DNA from: CAZGDV01 sp964524995
GTDB lineage: Bacteria; Chloroflexota; Dehalococcoidia; SZUA-161
Reading direction: 5' to 3'
Assembly (NCBI GenBank): GCA_964524995.1
Contig: CAZGDV010000003.1
Location: forward strand, 1 to 64,000
DNA: 64,000 bases
The notes beneath the pieces were generated by a model. It was not told the DNA's origin and made no database searches. It saw only the letters and a program-made list of their open reading frames with translations. This document shows, piece after piece, positions 8,417 through 17,778 of the stretch. How positions within the stretch are numbered: position 1 is the first letter of the stretch; each line of letters begins with the position of its first letter. A program made the translations under genes and the position numbers.

Positions 8417-9664
8417 CTAGCTGAGAAAAGACCGGCGACCGTCCCAATAGGTCTCTCTCTCGAGTATGGTTGCGGCCCCCGCTCCCCAGGCTCCGCATAT
8501 GGCGGCCAGTCCGTACCTGGATTCCCTGCGATTCATCTCGTGCGCCAGGGTGCCAAGGATTCGGATGCCGCTCGCCCCCACGGGATGGCCTATGCAGCAG
8601 GCCCCGCCATTGACATTCACACGGTCTGGGTCGAGGTCCATTTCCTTGATCTGCATGAGTGGCAGTACGGCAAACGCCTCGTTCACTTCGATCAAGTCCA
8701 TTTGGTCGGCAGACAGGCTGGCGCGCTCAAGAGCCTTCTTTGATGCTGCAATCGCGCCGTAGCCCATGATGGTGGGGTCGACACCCACCCACGCCATGCT
8801 TCTGAGCGTGGCCATCGGTACGAGCCCCAACTGCTGCGCCTTCTCCTTTGATGTGAAGATAGAAGCCGCTGCCCCGTCGTTCTCGCCGGATGTGCTCGCG
8901 GCGCACACGGTTCCATCTGACGCGTAGAGAGGAGGAAGCCCCCGGACTTTGTCAATGCTGGAATCCGCCCGAACGCCCTGGTCCCAGTCAACAAGCTGCG
9001 ACGATCCGTCCGCGTTTGGCACCTGAATTGGGATGATTTCGTGTTTGAACCTGCCTTGACTCTGCGCAGCCGCCGCTCTCAGATTGGTGCGAACTGCCCA
9101 CTCATCCTGTTCCTCCCTGGTGACCTTAAACATGCCAGCCAGCCTCTCGGCGATGAGGCCCATACTGGCAACGAGATTAACGTCAAGACGATCGAGAACC
9201 TTGGCGTTGGGCATGGCCCGCGCCTTGGCGTACTCCTCGATCAACGCAGTGATGTCAGTCTCTTCGGTGATGAGAGGTGTGGGGAAGTGGGAGTGGCTCT
9301 CCATGCCGCCGGCCACCACGATGTCCGCAAGGCCAAGCTGTATCGTCATGCAAGCTATGTGGGCGGCTGTCATGCTGGAGCAGCACGCCCGCTCGACACT
9401 CAAACCCGCCACTTCGAACGGGCATGTCATCAGGCTCACGCTCGTGCCCGGATTGGCCTGTTCGCCGACCTGGTTGACCGTTCCCATTATGATCTCATCG
9501 ACCGTGACAGGCTCTATGCCGGTGCGTTTGAATAGTGCCTCAACGACAGTAGCGGCGAGATCATCCGCCCGCATGTGCTCGAAAAAGCCGGGCGTCTTCC
9601 TGTTGGCCAGGCCGAATGGCGTCCTGGCGAAATCGAGGAGAACGGCGTCCTGTACTTCCCTCAT
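8417..9664 (-). CDS. Thiolase family protein (acetyl-CoA acyltransferase)
   Basis: Cleaves or forms beta-ketoacyl-CoA with CoA. The N terminus VQDAVLLDFARTPFG is standard. The nucleophile lies in ERACCSSMTAAH (Cys94 from the chosen ATG). GGMESHSHFP, VNEAFAV and GGACCIGHPVGASG supply the other active-site residues. The C-terminal Cys sits in AAICGAWGAG rather than the more usual CIGGG form, so substrate preference may differ from housekeeping acetyl-CoA acetyltransferase. The frame can start 15 bases earlier at a TTG. I prefer the ATG at 9664 because family proteins begin there, although AAAGGAG is only 3 bases away. It is first gene of a two-gene operon with the CoA-transferase. Confidence 0.88.
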   Translation of the reverse strand: MREVQDAVLLDFARTPFGLANRKTPGFFEHMRADDLAATVVEALFKRTGIEPVTVDEIIMGTVNQVGEQANPGTSVSLMTCPFEVAGLSVERACCSSMTAAHIACMTIQLGLADIVVAGGMESHSHFPTPLITEETDITALIEEYAKARAMPNAKVLDRLDVNLVASMGLIAERLAGMFKVTREEQDEWAVRTNLRAAAAQSQGRFKHEIIPIQVPNADGSSQLVDWDQGVRADSSIDKVRGLPPLYASDGTVCAASTSGENDGAAASIFTSKEKAQQLGLVPMATLRSMAWVGVDPTIMGYGAIAASKKALERASLSADQMDLIEVNEAFAVLPLMQIKEMDLDPDRVNVNGGACCIGHPVGASGIRILGTLAHEMNRRESRYGLAAICGAWGAGAATILERETYWDGRRSFLS

Positions 9665-9792
9665 AGGCTCCTTTCTCAATGTCAGCTCTTCTGAGGTCTA
9701 CATACCTGCCTTGCAGAACTGAATTCAGGAATAATGTTGCGATCCTGGCAGTGCTGGCTGGCAACTAGCAGAATGTGAAGCTCGGGTAGCTG

Positions 9793-9821
9793 ATTATAGG
9801 CTGAGTCTGGGGGAAACGCAA
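9793..9821 (-). promoter_or_regulatory. Promoter of the thiolase/CoA-transferase operon
   Basis: On the minus strand, TTGCGT (9816-9821) and a perfect TATAAT (9793-9798) are 17 bases apart, about 130 bases upstream of the thiolase ATG. The position fits a sigma-70-type promoter for the operon. Confidence 0.6.
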
Positions 9822-9908
9822 GCCTAGCATATTGCGCAGCACTTGACGTCGGCATTAACATTGTCGTAAGCGCAGGGGAACTGCAGACCGGAGGCAGACG
9901 GCGAGCCA

Positions 9909-10484
9909 ATGCGAACAGAAGTCCTGCTGCCAGCGCTCTTCCTCGTTCTTGCAGTGATCGGATGCGGTGCAGGCGAGTCGGCTTCGCCGACCGCCGGGGA
10001 AATCCCAGGGGAGGTAGGTGCAATGGGAATGAGGATCACGAGTACAGCCTTTCAAGGCAACGACACGATACCGGCCAAGTACACCTGTGACGGCCAAGAT
10101 GTCTCCCCGCCAGTGCAGTGGGAAAGCGTCCCGGAGGGCACGAAGAGCCTTGCCCTCATAGCCGATGATCCGGATGCGCCCGTCGGGACATGGGTCCACT
10201 GGATCATATACGATATGCCGGCCGATGCTACAGGCCTGCCGGAGGGCGTAGAAGACGACGGGGAGCGCGCCGACGGCAGCCGACAAGGCAAGAACAACTG
10301 GAATCGCCTGGGCTACGGCGGCCCTTGTCCTCCAGGTGGCACCCATCGCTACTTCTTCAAGCTGTACGCGCTCGACTCCAAGCTCGGCCTGCCCGCTGGC
10401 GCAGGCGTCAAGCAGGTCATGGACGCCATGGAGGGGCATATCCTGGCCCAGGCCGAACTGATGGGCAAGTACGCAAGGAAGTAA
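9909..10484 (+). CDS. YbhB/YbcL family Raf kinase inhibitor-like (PEBP) lipoprotein
   Basis: Phosphatidylethanolamine-binding-protein fold, YbhB/YbcL branch. The first 19 residues form a lipoprotein signal with lipobox VIGC (Cys19), then a Ser/Pro-rich spacer. The PEBP domain runs from about residue 40 to the end, with CDGQDVSPPVQW, DDPDAPVGTWVHWIIYD and GPCPPGGTHRYFFKLYALD, the residues lining the anion-binding pocket. The biological role of bacterial members is not established. It stands alone between divergently and convergently oriented operons; only a weak TTGACG box (9843-9848) is seen upstream. Confidence 0.85.
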   Translation: MRTEVLLPALFLVLAVIGCGAGESASPTAGEIPGEVGAMGMRITSTAFQGNDTIPAKYTCDGQDVSPPVQWESVPEGTKSLALIADDPDAPVGTWVHWIIYDMPADATGLPEGVEDDGERADGSRQGKNNWNRLGYGGPCPPGGTHRYFFKLYALDSKLGLPAGAGVKQVMDAMEGHILAQAELMGKYARK

Positions 10485-10590
10485 GTAGGTTCGGCTCCGA
10501 ACCAGCGCCTATCGGTTCCTAGGCCTTGCCTGGCAGGTGCCGCTTGTTGCCACCCTTTGCAAGTCCTCCGGTCTATGAACGATCACTCTC

Positions 10591-11229
10591 CTACCGCAAC
10601 TCCCGTAGGAAGACCCTGGCTGGCGCTCCGTCGGCGTCTTGGACTTTGATGGGGAGGCATATCAACTCATAATCCCCCGAGGGCACGGTGGACAGGTCCA
10701 GCCCCTCGACGATTACGACGCCCGCCTCCAGCAGCGTGCGATGGGTGAGGTGCCCCTCCGCTTTGTATTTCTCGATCGAGAGATAGTCGATACCAACGAG
10801 CCTGATCCCCAGACCCACGAGATAGGAGGCAGCATCGTCGGACAGGTAAACGAATCCACTTTCGAACTCCGCCCTGTCCAGAATGGCTGAGTTGCGGGTA
10901 GCGAAAAGCACTCTTGTTACGCCGTTGAGGTCCAGGGTATCCAGCACGAGGCGATCGATGTGCTCGACGTCCGGCAGCCGGAACAGGCGCGCTGGCCCCA
11001 CAAGAATGGCCGGGTCTATGGCATCAACACCCGGCGCTCCTTCGATGAAGTGACGTGGTGCATCAACGTGAGTCCCAGTGTGCGTCCCTATCAGAAGCTG
11101 CGACAGGTTGCTGGAGTCACCACGTGTTATGGACTTGAGCGGGGTCAGCTCGACACCGGCATCGCCGGGCCAGATCAGCATACCGGGGCGGACTGTCAGG
11201 CTAACGTCATACATTCGCGGCTGTGCCAT
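10591..11229 (-). CDS. Cyclase/kynurenine-formamidase-like metal hydrolase
   Basis: Member of the cyclase family (kynurenine formamidase fold). The metal-binding signature GTHTGTHVDAPRHF lies near residues 48-61, with a further acidic/His set in LVGIDYLSIEKYKAEGHLTHRTLL near 145-170. The length of 212 residues is normal. It begins 3 bases after the stop of the glucose-dehydrogenase-like gene and has no Shine-Dalgarno sequence of its own, so it is probably translated by coupling as the last gene of the sugar-phosphate operon. Family members hydrolyse amides, lactams or cyclic esters. An aldonolactone hydrolase role is suggested only by context. Confidence 0.8.
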   Translation of the reverse strand: MAQPRMYDVSLTVRPGMLIWPGDAGVELTPLKSITRGDSSNLSQLLIGTHTGTHVDAPRHFIEGAPGVDAIDPAILVGPARLFRLPDVEHIDRLVLDTLDLNGVTRVLFATRNSAILDRAEFESGFVYLSDDAASYLVGLGIRLVGIDYLSIEKYKAEGHLTHRTLLEAGVVIVEGLDLSTVPSGDYELICLPIKVQDADGAPARVFLRELR

Positions 11230-11232
11230 AAT

Positions 11233-12366
11233 CTACGAGGCGATCTCTATTACTGTCTTGATGCGATCGGGGTCCGGGACAGAGAAGGCATCCTTGATGC
11301 CCCCCAGAGTGAAACGGTGCGTTATCATCCTGCCGAGCATACCATCGAAGCCTGACTCGATGTCACCTATATGGCTCAGCGCGGCCTCGAAGTGTCTCCG
11401 GTTCGAGTTTACGCTTCCCACGATGACCTGGTTCTCCCGGACGATCTTGCGGATCAGTTGAGCCACGTCTATCTGGCTGAGCACCCCTTCACGCGGTATC
11501 CCGGTCATCACGTAGATGCTGCTTCTTGCCAGATGGTTGACGAGGTCCAGCGCTGTACCGGCTGCTCCTGAGGCTTCTATGACCATGTTCAGCGTGCCCT
11601 CGAGGGAGCAGAACTCGACAAGCTCCTTGGCTGACTTGTCGCGGGCGTCGACATAGCATGCGCCCGTCTGTGTCACGAGGCGCGCTTTCGCGCTGTCCTC
11701 GGGGAGTACGTCAGCGGTCCACGTTTGAACGTTGTCCAGCCGAAGCAGCGCCGTTGCGAGCAGGCCTAGCGGCCCCGCACCCAGCACCAGGGCGTTCTTG
11801 CATCTCCCCCACTCCTTGGAAGAGAAGTCGTGGGTGGGATGAGGACAGGTCCACGGCAGTCGCGACTGGATCACCTTTATCTGCTCCACGGCCTTCTCGG
11901 CTATGCTCAGCGGCTCGGTGAATACCGCTATTGGTACAACCTCCGGTGGTACCTTGACTACGTACTGCTCCTGGTCTACGACGTACTCGGTGAGGTATCC
12001 GTCCAGCTTGTGGATGCCGCGCTCGGTGTAAAGTCCTGTCATGCACATGTCGCTCTGGTTGTGCAGGCAGGGCTCACACATGCCACAGCCTCTCCTTACA
12101 GTTACAGTGACCGCGTCGCCGGGCGCGACCGACTCGACCGAGGCACCGACTTCCCGGACGACGCCGACCATCTCGTGGCCCATAGCCATGCTGTCGCGGC
12201 CTTCGGCGATGTCCTGAAGTTTGTGTTGGACTATGCCGTAGTCTGTACCGTCGAGGCCGACCTCCCGAACGTGCACCAGTACATTGTCGGGCGCTTCGAT
12301 ACGAGGCAATGGGAGCTCAAATGAATGAATGCCCTGCTGTCCCCGTACGACTCCCGCTGCCAGCAT
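11233..12366 (-). CDS. Glucose 1-dehydrogenase-like zinc-dependent MDR dehydrogenase
   Basis: Medium-chain dehydrogenase of the archaeal-type glucose dehydrogenase group. The catalytic zinc site reads GLDGTD (Asp where classical alcohol dehydrogenases have Cys, as in Haloferax glucose dehydrogenase), GHEMVG and FTEPLSIAEKA. The structural zinc loop RRGCGMCEPCLHNQSDMC and the phrase GYLTEYVVDQEQYVVKVPPE are diagnostic. The nucleotide-binding fold is VLGAGPLGLLATALL. GGAGG 5 bases before the ATG at 12366 decides that start over a TTG 12 bases upstream. The gene sits between a decarboxylating 6-phosphogluconate dehydrogenase gene and a hydrolase gene, so it probably oxidises an aldose or aldose phosphate; the exact substrate is inferred. 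Confidence 0.82.
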   Translation of the reverse strand: MLAAGVVRGQQGIHSFELPLPRIEAPDNVLVHVREVGLDGTDYGIVQHKLQDIAEGRDSMAMGHEMVGVVREVGASVESVAPGDAVTVTVRRGCGMCEPCLHNQSDMCMTGLYTERGIHKLDGYLTEYVVDQEQYVVKVPPEVVPIAVFTEPLSIAEKAVEQIKVIQSRLPWTCPHPTHDFSSKEWGRCKNALVLGAGPLGLLATALLRLDNVQTWTADVLPEDSAKARLVTQTGACYVDARDKSAKELVEFCSLEGTLNMVIEASGAAGTALDLVNHLARSSIYVMTGIPREGVLSQIDVAQLIRKIVRENQVIVGSVNSNRRHFEAALSHIGDIESGFDGMLGRMITHRFTLGGIKDAFSVPDPDRIKTVIEIAS

Positions 12367-12407
12367 GTCAGCCTCCAAACGGCCTCGTCAACCTAATGGC
12401 GCGTGAC

Positions 12408-13319
12408 TCAAGGCTGGGCCTTGCGGACGGCGTGTCCTCCGAACTGTTGCCTGAACGCCGCCAGCATCTTGTTGCCTAAGGGTTGATTCTCCCGTGATCG
12501 AAATCTGGCCTGCAGCGAAAGGGTGATTACCGGAGCCGGAACCCCAAGCTCGACCGATTCCTGGACTGTCCATCGCCCCTCGCCGGTGTCTTCGATATAT
12601 GCATCCAGGCTCTGCAGCTTCGGGTCATCCCGGAGAGCGGAAGCGGCCAGATCGAGCAGCCACGACCGGACGACGCTGCCGTACCGCCATATCTCGGCCA
12701 CCCGGTGGAGGTCGAGGCCGAACTCCCTTTTCGCATCCATGAGCTCGAATCCCTCGGCGTAGGATTGCATCAGGCCGTACTCTATCCCATTATGGACCAT
12801 CTTCACGAAATGGCCGGCCCCGCTCGGGCCTACGTACCCGTATCCGTCGTCCGGTGTCGGAGCCAGCGTGCGCAGGATAGGTTCAACCTGTTGGTATGCC
12901 TCTCGACTCCCTCCTACCATGAGGCAGTACCCCTCCTTCAGGCCCCATATGCCCCCGCTGGTACCGGCGTCGAGGAAGCGGATTCCACGTTCGTCCATAG
13001 CAGCTGCCCTGCGGACGCTGTCCTTGTAGTAGGAGTTGCCGCCGTCGATGACTATGTCGTCCTGGGATAGCTCGTTTGCCAATGTCAGCAGGGTTTCCTC
13101 GGTTGGCCTCCCCGAGGGCACCATCAGCCACACCACTCTTGGAACTCCCAACTTCGAGGCCAGGTCGGCGATGCTGGTGGCAGGCCGGGCGCCCCTGGCC
13201 ACGACTGTTGTCATTGCAGCGGGTACCGGGTCGTAGACCATCACGGAGTGGCCACCGTCCAGCAAACGCTGTGCCATGTTGCTGCCCATCCGGCCGGTAC
13301 CGATCATACCCAGTTCCAT
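12408..13319 (-). CDS. gnd: 6-phosphogluconate dehydrogenase, decarboxylating (short GndA type)
   Basis: Oxidises and decarboxylates 6-phosphogluconate to ribulose 5-phosphate. The N-terminal Rossmann motif is LGMIGTGRMGSNMA, the substrate-binding signature is IDGGNSYYKDS, and the catalytic Lys lies in GAGHFVKMVHNGIEYG. At about 300 residues it belongs to the short, dimer-like class rather than the 470-residue enteric class. Three starts are in frame (GTG 13337, ATG 13331, ATG 13319); GGGAGG 4-5 bases before 13319 supports the last. It is part of a minus-strand operon with pgi upstream and a glucose-dehydrogenase-like gene downstream. Confidence 0.88.
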   Translation of the reverse strand: MELGMIGTGRMGSNMAQRLLDGGHSVMVYDPVPAAMTTVVARGARPATSIADLASKLGVPRVVWLMVPSGRPTEETLLTLANELSQDDIVIDGGNSYYKDSVRRAAAMDERGIRFLDAGTSGGIWGLKEGYCLMVGGSREAYQQVEPILRTLAPTPDDGYGYVGPSGAGHFVKMVHNGIEYGLMQSYAEGFELMDAKREFGLDLHRVAEIWRYGSVVRSWLLDLAASALRDDPKLQSLDAYIEDTGEGRWTVQESVELGVPAPVITLSLQARFRSRENQPLGNKMLAAFRQQFGGHAVRKAQP

Positions 13320-13345
13320 CGCACCTCCCATCCGCACCCGTGCGC

Positions 13346-14977
13346 TCAGAGCTGATCCGCGATAGCTCGGACTCCCGCCTCGTCGCCCCGGTCGAGTCGC
13401 ACGCCGACGACCTTTCTGCCCAGAGAGCGCAACGCCTGGTAGTCACCCAACGCCTGGGCGTCAGCCACGACGCCGAATGAATACGGCTCGCCCGGTATGG
13501 AGATATCCGGGTCATGCCTCTCCAGTATCTGAAGGAACAGCCCGTTGTCAGGCCCTCCCTTGTGCAATTGGCCGGTGGAATGCAGGAAGCGCGGCCCGTA
13601 TCCAAACGTGGTCGCGATTCCATAACCCTCCGATATCTGTCGGCGCAGGTCCGCGATTGCAGCCTCTACCCCTTCGCTCTCGTGGATGTAGGCCATGATC
13701 GCCAGGTACTTGCCGGGCAGCGGCCGGCGGAGTACATCCGAGAGTGCATGATCGGAGGGCCGTTCCGGCAATGACCCCGTGCTGGAGTACTCCTGCAGTA
13801 CTCGCTCCGTGGCGTCCTTGGCTGCCTGGACGTTCGGCTGGTCGAAGGGGTGTATTCCGATGATCGCCCCGGCAATCGCTGTGGCGAACTCCCAGCGGAA
13901 GAACTCCGCCCCCAGATCGTACTTGTCCTGCAATGGCAGGGTGACGACTGGCTGACCTGCTGACTGGAGCTGCTCCACCATCCCATCCAGGGTGTCGTTG
14001 TCATCGCCTTCCATACGCAGGTAGACGAACAGCCTGTCGTCCCCATAGTGGCGAACCCCGAGGAGGGGCTCTCCGGCTACGGGCACTATGCCTTTGCCCT
14101 CCTTGCCGGTGCTCTCGGCAATCAGTTGCTCGACCCACAGACCGAAGCTGGCTATTCCCGGCGACGTCATGATGGTCAGCTTATCTCTACCGCGCAAGGC
14201 CAGGGAACCCATGGCGGCACCTAGCCGGACTCCGGGGTTGTCGTGGTCTGGCACATGAGAGGCGCAAGCCTTCCGCATGTCATCGGCACGGCTGAGCAGT
14301 CTCGTGACTTCAAGACCCATCAACGCCGCCGGAACGAGGCCGAAGTAGGACAACACCGAATACCGGCCCCCGATGTCGCTCGCGTTGAGGAAGGCTTGCC
14401 GGAAGCCGTCAGCTTCCGCCATCTTCGCGAGGGGAGTGCCGGGATCCGTAACGGCGACGAAGTGCTCGCCAACCCTCCCGGCACCCACGGCCTGCTCGAC
14501 AAGTGACCTGAAGTGGCTCAGGAGATAGCGCGGCTCGACGGTAGTTCCCGATTTCGATGATACCAGGAACACCGTCTTCGCGGGCTCAATGTGCTCCGTG
14601 ACAGCCCGAACCCACGAGGGAACCGTTGAGTCGAGCACAAGCAGCTCAGGATAACCGCCGGCGCTGCCGAAAGTGCGTCTGAGCACCTCCGGCCCGAGGC
14701 TGCTGCCGCCCATTCCGAGGAGGACGACAGTGCGATAGCCGGAGTCGCGCACATCACGACCGAAGGCCTGGATAGCCGATATCTGCTCGTGCATCTGCTC
14801 GGTAATTCCCAGCCAGCCGAGCCTGTTGGCAATCTCCTTTGGGTCAGGCTTCCAGACGGTATGGTCCTTTCTCCAGACTCGTGAGATCAGATCGCGGTTT
14901 CTGATGTCAGCCAGGGCCTTCTCGACATCCGGCAGGTAGGCCCCGAGGCTGTACGTTTGACGAACGGCGTCTCCCAT
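13346..14977 (-). CDS. pgi: Glucose-6-phosphate isomerase (TalPGI-type isomerase domain, stand-alone)
   Basis: Interconverts glucose 6-phosphate and fructose 6-phosphate. The double SIS fold is seen from VVLLGMGGSSLGPEV and FLVSSKSGTTVEP to AESTGKEGKGIVPV and IHPFDQPNVQAAKDA. These last motifs resemble the isomerase half of bifunctional transaldolase/phosphoglucose isomerases more than E. coli Pgi, but no transaldolase domain is attached. The frame runs 78 bases further upstream into rpiB, but AGGGGGAG 5 bases before the ATG at 14977 sets the start, leaving 13 bases after rpiB. Length from this start is 543 residues. Confidence 0.85.
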   Translation of the reverse strand: MGDAVRQTYSLGAYLPDVEKALADIRNRDLISRVWRKDHTVWKPDPKEIANRLGWLGITEQMHEQISAIQAFGRDVRDSGYRTVVLLGMGGSSLGPEVLRRTFGSAGGYPELLVLDSTVPSWVRAVTEHIEPAKTVFLVSSKSGTTVEPRYLLSHFRSLVEQAVGAGRVGEHFVAVTDPGTPLAKMAEADGFRQAFLNASDIGGRYSVLSYFGLVPAALMGLEVTRLLSRADDMRKACASHVPDHDNPGVRLGAAMGSLALRGRDKLTIMTSPGIASFGLWVEQLIAESTGKEGKGIVPVAGEPLLGVRHYGDDRLFVYLRMEGDDNDTLDGMVEQLQSAGQPVVTLPLQDKYDLGAEFFRWEFATAIAGAIIGIHPFDQPNVQAAKDATERVLQEYSSTGSLPERPSDHALSDVLRRPLPGKYLAIMAYIHESEGVEAAIADLRRQISEGYGIATTFGYGPRFLHSTGQLHKGGPDNGLFLQILERHDPDISIPGEPYSFGVVADAQALGDYQALRSLGRKVVGVRLDRGDEAGVRAIADQL

Positions 14978-14990
14978 ACGCGCTCCCCCT

Positions 14991-15470
14991 CTACTCCATC
15001 CTGTCGCCTGTGTATCGCCTTTCGATCGCGTTGACCTTGGCCAGACGTCTGGCATGGCGCTCCTCCGCGCTGAAGGACGCGCCCAAGAAATCGGTGATCA
15101 ACTCTCTGGCGAGCTCGATGCCCACCACACGTGCACCCAGGCAGAGGACGTTCATATCATCATGCTCCACGCCCTGGTGGGCCGAGTACGTGTCGTGACA
15201 GAGACATGCACGCACCCCTGGCACCTTGTTAGCTGCTATGCAGGCTCCCACACCGCTGCCACATATCAGGATGCCACGCTGGGCATGGCCGGAGGCTACA
15301 GCCTGTGCTACTGCCTCCGCGTAGTCTGGGTAGTCATCGTCTGGATCGAGGTCGTGCGCCCCCAGGTCGAGCACCTCGTGCCCGGTCGTCAGCCATGTTG
15401 ACAGGCTCTCCTTCAGGGAATAGCCTCCGTGATCAGCCCCTACAGCAACGCGCAAGCTCATCGTAGTCAT
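14991..15470 (-). CDS. rpiB: Ribose 5-phosphate isomerase B
   Basis: Interconverts ribose 5-phosphate and ribulose 5-phosphate (RpiB/LacAB family). VAVGADHGGYSLKESL holds the conserved Asp-His, GILICGSGVGACIAANKVPGVRA holds the catalytic Cys and anion hole, and HDDMNVLCLGARVVG follows. Its ATG overlaps the transketolase stop as ATGA, showing translational coupling. The length of 159 residues is normal. Confidence 0.92.
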   Translation of the reverse strand: MTTMSLRVAVGADHGGYSLKESLSTWLTTGHEVLDLGAHDLDPDDDYPDYAEAVAQAVASGHAQRGILICGSGVGACIAANKVPGVRACLCHDTYSAHQGVEHDDMNVLCLGARVVGIELARELITDFLGASFSAEERHARRLAKVNAIERRYTGDRME

Positions 15471-17479
15471 CCTTTCACTACTAGGCGAAGGGCCTCTTCC
15501 TGAACACGCCGGGGTGTGAGGCCCAGGTTCTCGTACACCACCTTGCCCGGAGCCGAGGCTCCAAAACGGTTTACGCCGACGGCGATGCCCTCAGGGCCGA
15601 CGTATCGCTCCCAGCCGAGCGTTACGCCCGCCTCTACCGAAACACGGGCCCTGACATCAGGCGGGAGGACATCGACGCGGTAGTCCTCGGTCTGGGCCTC
15701 GAACAGCTCCCACGAGGGCAGGGAGACGACACGGTTCGAGATGCCCGCGTCGGCGAGTAGCTTGCCAGCTTCCAGGGCGATATGCAGCTCTGACCCCGTT
15801 CCGATCAATATCACCTGGGGGTGCGCATCCGCCTGCCAAACGACATAGCCCCCTCGCTCAAGGTCGCTTGCAGGCGGCATTGACGAACGGTCCAGGACGG
15901 GGAGATTCTGGCGGCTGAGCACGAGGGCAGTCGGGCCATGCCTTCTCTCCATTGCTACCTTCCACGCCTCCGCCGTCTCTGTGGCATCGGCCGGCCGTAT
16001 GGTGACGAGGCCCGGCACCGTCCGCAGGCCCATCAGTTGCTCGACCGGTTGGTGGGTCGGACCATCCTCGCCAAGGCCAATCGAGTCGTGAGTGTATATG
16101 AATACGACGCGGATGCCCATGAGGGCGGCGAGTCGCACGGGTGGGCGCATGTAGTCGTAGAATATGAGGAAGGTGCCTGTGTAGGGAATCAACCCACCGT
16201 GAAGGGACATGCCGTTGGCGATAGCGCCCATCGCGTGCTCGCGAACGCCGAAGTGCATATTGTGGCCGCAGCACTCATCAAAGCCGTAATGACCGTGGTC
16301 CTTGAGCAGCGTCTTCGTGGACGGGGCGAGATCGGCCGATCCCCCGGTGAACGCATGCACCTTTGACACGATGGCGTTCATTACGCGCCCGGAGGCCTCG
16401 CGTGTGGAAAGGGGCTTCTCGGTAGAGGTGAATAGCTCCGAGAGGCCCTCTTCCCAACCGTGGGGGAGGTCGCCCTGCAGGTCGATCTCCAATCGCCGGG
16501 CGTCATCCGGGTGGGTTCTGCGGTACTCCTGTAAACGGGACTCCCACTGCATCTGCCATTCCCGCCCCCGGTCTACGGCCTGCCTCATATGAGCCAGCGC
16601 CTCGTCTGGGATAGCGAATGGCTCCTCGAAGGGCCAGCCTAGCGTCTGCTTGGCTAGGCGGACCTCCTCCTCCCCCAACGGCTCCCCATGCGCGGCGGCT
16701 GTACCCTGCTTGTTCGGGCTCCCGTAGCCGATGATCGTCCGGCAGATGATCAGGCTGGGATGACCAGTCTCCTTCCGCGCCGAGCGTATCGCGCCGTCCA
16801 CTGCCGTCATATCCATGCCGTCGATGGGCCCGACGACGTGCCATCCGTATGCCCGGAATCTGCCTCCGACGTTCTCCGCGAAGGCGATGTCAGTGCTGCC
16901 CTCGATCGATATGTCGTTGTCGTCATACAGGTAGATGATCTTGCCGAGGCGTAGCGTGCCTGCGAGAGAGGCCGCCTCCGAAGCGACCCCTTCCTGCAGA
17001 TCGCCATCCGACACAATGGCATAGGTGTTGTGGTCGATGATATCAAACCCAGGGCGGTTGTAGTGGTCGGCCAGCCATCTCTCGGCAATTGCCATGCCAA
17101 CGCCGTTGGCGAACCCTTGGCCGAGAGGCCCGGTTGTCACCTCGACGCCTGGGGTCGTGCCATACTCGACATGTCCCGGCGTCTTGCTGCCCCACTGCCT
17201 GAACCGCCTCAACTCATCGAGGGGCAAATCGTATCCTGTAAGGTGCAGCAAGGCGTACAGCAGCGCCGACGCATGGCCCGGCGAGAGAATGAACCGGTCC
17301 CGGTTGGGCCACTTCAGATCGCTGGGATTGTGTTTGAGGAACCTGTCCCATAACACGTACGCTATGGCAGCGGCCCCCATGGGTGTGCCCGGGTGCCCCG
17401 AATTCGCCTGCTGCACCGCGTCTACGGCGAGGAAACGTATGGTGTTTATACAGAGAGCGTCGATGGTTTCGCTGGCCAT
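15467..17479 (-). CDS. tkt: Transketolase
   Basis: Thiamine-diphosphate enzyme of the non-oxidative pentose phosphate pathway. The TPP-binding segment GDGDLQEGVASEAA with downstream NDISIEG, the N-terminal RFLAVDAVQQANSGHPGTPMG, and the pyrimidine-domain THDSIGLGEDGPTHQPVEQL are all intact. The frame reaches a TTG at 17551, but the conserved protein begins at MASETIDALCINT, so I place the start at 17479 (670 residues, the usual length). No strong Shine-Dalgarno was seen there. It is first gene of the six-gene sugar-phosphate operon. Confidence 0.92.
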   Translation of the reverse strand: MASETIDALCINTIRFLAVDAVQQANSGHPGTPMGAAAIAYVLWDRFLKHNPSDLKWPNRDRFILSPGHASALLYALLHLTGYDLPLDELRRFRQWGSKTPGHVEYGTTPGVEVTTGPLGQGFANGVGMAIAERWLADHYNRPGFDIIDHNTYAIVSDGDLQEGVASEAASLAGTLRLGKIIYLYDDNDISIEGSTDIAFAENVGGRFRAYGWHVVGPIDGMDMTAVDGAIRSARKETGHPSLIICRTIIGYGSPNKQGTAAAHGEPLGEEEVRLAKQTLGWPFEEPFAIPDEALAHMRQAVDRGREWQMQWESRLQEYRRTHPDDARRLEIDLQGDLPHGWEEGLSELFTSTEKPLSTREASGRVMNAIVSKVHAFTGGSADLAPSTKTLLKDHGHYGFDECCGHNMHFGVREHAMGAIANGMSLHGGLIPYTGTFLIFYDYMRPPVRLAALMGIRVVFIYTHDSIGLGEDGPTHQPVEQLMGLRTVPGLVTIRPADATETAEAWKVAMERRHGPTALVLSRQNLPVLDRSSMPPASDLERGGYVVWQADAHPQVILIGTGSELHIALEAGKLLADAGISNRVVSLPSWELFEAQTEDYRVDVLPPDVRARVSVEAGVTLGWERYVGPEGIAVGVNRFGASAPGKVVYENLGLTPRRVQEEALRLVVKG

Positions 17480-17778
17480 GAGCTGCAACTTCAAAGTAGT
17501 CTCACTCGGCCTGGTTGATGAAGGAAAGCCCCGGGTGACCCACTCCCACAACTTGCGAACATGCTATCAGAAGGGGACGTTCACCACAACCACAGGTTTC
17601 AGTCGAGATATCGAGGCAGTTGACAGAATGCACCAAGTTTCGCGTGCATAGTATCACACCCACCGTGAAGAAGTCATAAAACCCTGAGACGAAACGTGTA
17701 GAAGTCATCACATCGACCGGGTAGATGAAGCCTCGATTCTCTGTCGCTACAAAGGATTCCTTGGCCAATCGACGGATG
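17480..17778. other. Intergenic region upstream of transketolase
   Basis: About 300 bases separate the transketolase start from the promoter of the divergent cytochrome operon. ORFs crossing it (for example 17502-17768 minus) lack any recognisable domain. The transketolase promoter should lie here, but I found only weak -10-like boxes and no convincing pair. Confidence 0.4.

Noticed and set aside
17502..17768. 88-residue minus-strand ORF upstream of transketolase
   Set aside because: No domain, no ribosome site, partly overlapping the transketolase 5' end; it is more likely leader and promoter sequence.
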